Shown: piece by piece, positions 59,026 through 64,000 of the stretch
Position numbering within the stretch: the first letter of the stretch is position 1
How the letters are laid out: every line of letters begins with the position of its first letter
From: Acanthaster planci
Taxonomy: Eukaryota > Echinodermata > Asteroidea > Valvatida > Acanthasteridae
DNA: 64,000 nucleotides
Assembly: GCF_001949145.1 (NCBI RefSeq)
Contig: NW_019091364.1
Coordinates: 3,865,964 to 3,929,963, forward strand
Direction: 5' to 3'
Program-made: the position numbers and the translations under genes
The notes under the pieces: model-generated
Databases searched by the model: none
The model's input: only the letters and a program-made list of their open reading frames with translations
What the model was told of the DNA's origin: nothing

Positions 59026-62000
59026 GGTGAAGTATTGGTGAGCACTTGGTTATTGAGGCACACGTATACAGTACCGTAACCAAGGCGCCGAACACGGTGC
59101 CACATCCATCTACGAGTCTTTCTTCTTGGAAGTGGGAAGACAAAAGATACTGTGCCGCAGTATGACCAAGGATATTGAATCGTCTTCCTACTTAAAGTAG
59201 GCCTACATGTAAGAATATTCCTCGGAAATTATTGCAAGGGAGCACGGCTAGTTCGGCAGTATTAATGTCCAGACTCTCTTTTGAAATGGTTTGCAAAAAG
59301 TTAGGGGAAAGTTGGTCAAAGCATTTCTGGATTTGTACAGTTTTAAAGAACCACATGTATGACGATTGTGTAAAGTACTAACTACCTGCAATGTACAGTA
59401 TTGTTAATATAGCATATCGGCAGCTGCTTGAAAAAATGCATATAATCTTTTTTACTTCGTCTTTGATGCTTTAAATCTGAAAACAAAAGACAACACTAAT
59501 TAATTTCCATTTTTTTCTGAAAGTGTTGTACTAAATACCGTGAGCGACCTGTGACGAATGGTACGACAGTACGTACTTCGTAAAAATAACATCTTAGATG
59601 CACAGCAGTACTGCTTTATAATTTTATTATTGCTTCCTGCAAGCGGTCAGTGGCCTGATAATTCCGTGCTTACTTCTCCGAAATCTTCTAAGCACGTACG
59701 AATGCTGTCACATTAAACGGTCTGAAACGCTAATCAGTAAAGTGTGAGAGTGATCAACGCTGTGTGCATATTCTTCACATGGAAACACAATTATCTTTGC
59801 ATGAAATTACCATATCAGAACATATTTTGTTCCGTTACCAGCGATAAAGGGCTATATGGCACTTTTATGATAATGAATTGGAGCAGGCCAAACTTAGTCC
59901 CCAATAATTCCCCCAGGATAATAGCCCAATATATTGATGCACTGTGGGGAACAAAGTAAGTAATTTAAGATCGATTTTCTTGTCGACTTAAGCCTTTGTC
60001 GTTACAGTATTGTGTATTATTGTAAAACGATCTTTCAGGACGGCCAAGTAGAGGACATTGCGTCGTCGGTTTTTTTTGTAGTTTAAAATGCATTACATTG
60101 ACAGATCGTCAGCTAGTGACAAGCAGTCTTTAATACTTAGTGAAATATTTAGAAAAGCACGCACAGCTGACTGTGTTAAACTAGTATTTTAAACAATTGT
60201 TTTGCTAATCTTGTCCGTTTTTTAAAATCGGACATCAGCCATTTCGATTTTTTCCCTTAAATTCTTGCTTGTCGTGGGGGAAGGATTTGACAAATACTGA
60301 TCAGATTATTTTTTTTCGTGAGGAAATTATGGTGTCCCTTTCTCAAGAAATTGTGAAAGGTACAGAAAAGTCCATGATATGGGTATTAGGCTTTGCACTA
60401 GAATGTATGTGTTGTACATTTACCTGTATATAGCACGATGCATTTCCATATCGTCAGCTATTGTTTGTTTACGTGACCACCTTCACCCCCCCAATCCGTA
60501 AAAATCAAACCTATATGGAAAGGCTTGACTGAGTATTAAAACATTCAGTTAATTTTATAAGCATATTGCAAAACTACTTTATTACTTTTCAATTCATTAA
60601 TGCATTTCGAAGTAGAATCTAAGTTATAGTATTTGTTATAGTATTTCTGTGTTAAGGCACATTTAACCGTTTAAAGATATTCTTTATATACTCATATATA
60701 AGTAAGTTTATAAGTAAGTTAATTTCGATAGCATGATTATATTACGTGCTGAAAACCTCACTGTAAATTGCAACGATATTAAAATGTATCGTTAACATTA
60801 ATACGCCAATGACGTTTGTCATGGTGAAGGAGTTATATGACTGTGTTTTGAGTAGCCATGACTTCTTCCTGGGAGCATGAAGTGGATTTCTAATAAGTTA
60901 CGACTCACTAAAACGATGTCATTATTATATTGTACCGAAATTCTGCTTGTAAAACAACTAAATTACACTTCTTGCTTTTTATACAGACAAGCAACTATTC
61001 AGTTGAATAAAACAATAAAACAATAATGCTGCTTCAAAATGTTTCCCGATTGGATTGATCCATAATGATTTTCAGTTTCTTTTCTTGCCTGATCTTTCTC
61101 AACGGTCGAAATGGAAGCATTCTATCTGCTATGATTATAAAAGAAATTAGGCCTTCCATTTTAGCTACATGCCTAAATTTGCATTATCGTTGATGTTTTT
61201 CTGTCAAAGCGTTGGCAAAGGTAAGTCTCACATATATTCGAAGTGGCATAATATTGAAGGAATGTTGAAAACTGAGGCCCAATTTACTGCATCCGAAACT
61301 CAATAAAGATTACGGTTTAACGTTGTTCAGAGATAGCCTTAGTAGGACTGTTTGTAAAATGACTACGGGAGTATTCACCGTTCTTTCTGCTTCACCAGCT
61401 GTTACTTCTCTTCACGCGCTGTCACACGTCAATCACACCTCATAGCCACGTGACCATACGTGGAGGAGGTATATAATTGTACATGTAGACTCCATAACGC
61501 CTGCAGAATCATTAATCGTTAATCAAATCTGCAATAGACCGATTGCGCCCGCTTAAGTCATGTGACCTATAGTGGGTATTAAATATCAACAAACACGGAT
61601 TCCACCAAAAGCAGAGGTTTCATAATATCAGACTAATACTGATGCGCTGGCACCATACCGTAACTTTGCTGTATTGTTTGAAAACAACACTCAAAACATA
61701 CTTTCCTATGGGGTTGTTGCCCACTATAGGTCACGTGATTTAGCACTCAGGTACAAACAGTCTACATGTATTACATCAGCAACCGTGAAAACAGCGAAAA
61801 GGTAAGAAAACGATTATAGAGCAGCATCAAAATTTACATGAGAAATAAAGCATGAGTACTATAAGCTATGCTTCAGCGTGCCACACATATTTGGTTCAAA
61901 AAAACTTTGAAGCAGGAAAATAAAAAATAAAGCAAACGACGGGACGTCGGATGCCAACAGCGAACTTCATTGGTAACATTGTAGAAAGACCTAGACATAC

Positions 62001-62209
62001 CATGGACAGTAAAGTGAAAACTATGCAAAACCGCTGATAACCACCGAAAAGTCAATATTAATCGTCGCCATAAATGGGCATATTGTGATCGCTTACTGAT
62101 CGAACTTTGTCACACTGCTGCAGTGATGTCTTTAGTAAATTGACTCTTTCTGGGCTTAATCAAATTGAAGGAAGTTATAAAACCTAAAACAAAAAGGACT
62201 CAAATCAGT
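59026..62209. other. 3' regions between convergent genes C and D
   Basis: AT-rich sequence without recognised coding exons. It should hold the 3' untranslated regions of gene C (plus strand) and gene D (minus strand). The stretch up to about 61025 is plausibly transcribed from gene C. Confidence 0.45.
61006..61019 (+). terminator. Possible polyadenylation signals of gene C
   Basis: Two AATAAA hexamers, 61006-61011 and 61014-61019. Using them gives a 3' untranslated region of about 2 kb. No transcript evidence is available. Confidence 0.35.
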
Positions 62210-62356
62210 TTAAGGATTCCTTGCGAGCTTTTGGCTGTCCTCATACTTTTCGGGCAGCGGTCGGTTCTTAGTCTCTGGCAGCAGAAGAACGCACAAACTG
62301 GCTACTACCGACATCAAGGCCAGGATGGTCATTGGCAAGAAGTTCACCACGTTTTT
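62210..62356 (-). CDS. Gene D, terminal exon (TM12 and tail)
   Basis: The acceptor is GGGACAG. It encodes KNVVNFLPMTILALMSVVAS and LLLPETKNRPLPEKYEDSQK, ending LARNP and TAA. The tail is 11 residues shorter than in genes B and C. Confidence 0.88.
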   Translation of the reverse strand, partial: KNVVNFLPMTILALMSVVASLCVLLLPETKNRPLPEKYEDSQKLARNP

Positions 62357-63509
62357 CTGTCCCACAGAATAATCACACGCAAATATGGTTTATTGCTTCC
62401 CATATGCCAAACATATCAACACAAACATGAAAATCCTTTCGGGGACTGTGTAATGAAAATGTTCGGAAAGAAGACAGTCAAATTTCACTTCAGGCTATAT
62501 TATACAATGTGTAATATTCTACGCATACCCCTAGAATAAAATGTCCAGCCTCGCGCGAAATTTTCACCCCACTGTTGTTAGCTTAAATCACTGCCTCATT
62601 GACGCATTTGTATATGTTTACTTGGACTGGTATTTAGAAGGTTGTTATTCTGTGAGCAGTATGGATATTCGTTCATTGCTTAGGGGTATTTGTTCCTTCT
62701 TTTTAACAAAGATTGTCGTATCTAATGTGCGAATAGTAAAAAAACAGCGTTCGGAGCACGCAAAACTGTGATACCAACTTTAGCTTAATACTTCTTCTAA
62801 GATAGGTGTGGCCAACATTTCATTGACTAGAGCCATTGGGTATTTGCTATCTGCCTGACAAACATCCACAGGTAGGTTCTTCGCTGCAGGCGACTGCAAA
62901 AGCCAAGCGAATTTGACATCACGAAAAAAAATGCAGTTGGAATTTCGCGCAAGTTGAAATGTGTGCAACTTTTACGAACTCGTAAGGCCCCGCATTTGAA
63001 CTGCCGTCACAGATTCGTGTACGTGTTTGCTCTCGCCTTCGGGGATAAATAGTGTCATTTAAAGTTTAAAGGTAAAAGTTTTGTTGCTACTACCCAAGAA
63101 TGTTGTGTGACAAGCAATATCGTGGATTTAAATGAAATGGCAGCTTTTCAAAGGGTGTTGAGCTTACCAACAGCAGAAAAAACGGTGCGATAATGGTACC
63201 AACCCTGCCGACTGTAGCTCCACTACCCTGCCCGATGTTTCTGTATACGTAGATGAGACCAATTTGTTTCAGTGAATATTCAGATGCTCATTGCTCAGCA
63301 TTCACTCGAGTTTTTCTTCCATTTTGTCTGCATTTAATATGTTGCGTACCGAATGCCTGCTTGCCGTTACCGTGTGTATAGATATTACCTTAACACTGTT
63401 GGAAATATTTCAGCCCCCACTAGCATCGTCAGCTCATATGCGGCATTGACGTAAAACTTCCCAATCATTGCAACGACAATGATCATCACCGCCAAATCTG
63501 TGTCACCAG
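62210..63509 (-). CDS. Gene D: SLC22-family transporter, 3' part (three exons)
   Basis: Minus-strand exons 63389-63509, 63168-63240 and 62210-62356, ending TAA. They correspond exactly to exons 7, 8 and 9 of genes A-C, with the same lengths for the first two (121 and 73) and the same phases. They encode DLAVMIIVVAMIGKFYVNAA, AEIFPTVLR, then NIGQGSGATVGRVGTIIAP and ILALMSVVASLCVLLLPETK with NRPLPEKYEDSQKL. All junctions are GT/AG. Exons 1-6 must lie beyond the right edge. TM11 again has Arg (63204-63206). The short tail, ending LARNP, differs from genes B and C. The gene is convergent with gene C, so the array includes an inversion or an independent insertion. Confidence 0.88.
63168..63240 (-). 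CDS. Gene D, exon equivalent to exon 8 (TM11)
   Basis: The acceptor is GTATACAG and the donor TTG|GTAAGC. It encodes NIGQGSGATVGRVGTIIAP and FFLLL. At 73 bases it is identical in size to the other three genes. Confidence 0.87.
63389..63509 (-). CDS. Gene D, exon equivalent to exon 7 (TM10)
   Basis: The acceptor is TTGACAG and the donor AG|GTAATA. It encodes GDTDLAVMIIVVAMIGKFY and GAEIFPTVLR. AYELTML replaces the AFDIVFL of gene B. Confidence 0.87.
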
Positions 63510-64000
63510 CTGTCAAAAGAAAAAAAAACCAACAAACAAACAAACAAAAACAAAAAAACGTGCGTACCTGGTGAATAATTGACTCTTAATGTGGACCAGA
63601 GTTATCCTAGGAGCTGTCATGGAGAATGTCAGGAACGCTCAATGTTCACCATACACCCATTCCTCAGCTGTCAAAACAGGTATATTTGCGGTGGCCTCTA
63701 CTGCTGATTTGACTTCCACATTACGATAACTCTTTGGGACATAATTGCTACAAGTGCAAAGGGATCGACATGAACACAGTACTTTGAGGCTAGCTGCAGA
63801 GTTCAAGAGCAAAATCGGGACGCTGATAAATTCAAATAGGGATGGCATGAAATTGGGTTAAATGGGATGGAACCATACTTTGGGCGCAAGTTTTTGCATA
63901 GCGACCACCATCTCTGGAATGGACTAGTTCCTTTGTGCCCTTCGTATCCATCGGAAACAGTCTATTGGTGCAAAGCGTCTGTTATAGTATTCAAAAGCTC
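63510..64000. other. Gene D intron upstream of exon 7
   Basis: No GR-(R/K)-R-P exon (exon 6 equivalent) was found on the minus strand before the window ends. An (AAAC)n-like stretch lies at about 63529-63560. Confidence 0.5.

Noticed and set aside
63560-64000. Search for exon 6 of gene D near the right edge
   Set aside because: No GRRRP-like coding stretch with GT/AG borders was seen on the minus strand, so the gene is left open at the window edge.
1-64000. CRISPR array, bacterial operon or phage-type defence system
   Set aside because: No direct repeats with regular spacers and no compact gene strings. Every supported gene has spliceosomal introns.

Overview
The window is intron-rich eukaryotic DNA: short exons with GT/AG junctions separated by long introns, no operons, many short inverted-repeat elements, and a draft-assembly gap of Ns at 56909-57225. 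The recurring short palindromes (TACATGTA, TAGGCCTA) and the kinds of genes present suggest a marine invertebrate, possibly a deuterostome such as an echinoderm. The species cannot be fixed from the sequence alone.

Left part, 1-20360. The only recognisable gene is a broken one on the minus strand (1691-5350). It is a remnant of an HLTF-type SNF2 helicase with a HIRAN domain. Six exons can be traced; four of them carry stops or frameshifts, while the splice sites and phases are still readable. The ATPase motif I/II exons, the 5' end and the RING/C-terminal half were not found. The rest of this part holds low-grade repeats and two inverted-repeat elements (14619-15045 and 18545-19156).

Middle and right, 20361-59025. 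Three SLC22-family transporter genes (major facilitator superfamily) lie head to tail on the plus strand. Each has nine coding exons with identical intron phases (0,0,2,2,2,1,2,0). Gene A spans 20361-31034 (566 aa), gene B 37684-45051 (565 aa) and gene C 48222-59025 (567 aa). B and C are the closer pair. The last three exons of a fourth member, gene D, lie on the minus strand at 62210-63509 and run off the right edge, convergent with gene C. All four have a basic residue in TM11 at the position where organic cation transporters have Asp. This hints at anionic or zwitterionic substrates rather than simple cations.

The introns carry mobile DNA. A piggyBac-type element (56112-58723) with 10-bp perfect terminal repeats, ATAA flanking duplications and a decayed transposase sits in the last intron of gene C. 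There are several foldback or MITE-like elements, including one family with a copy in both gene A and gene B, and a second family with GGCGTA(T/G)CCA termini.

No CRISPR array, rRNA gene or convincing functional tRNA was seen. Two tRNA-like stretches (32381-32458 and 34527-34594) look like SINE heads or pseudogenes.
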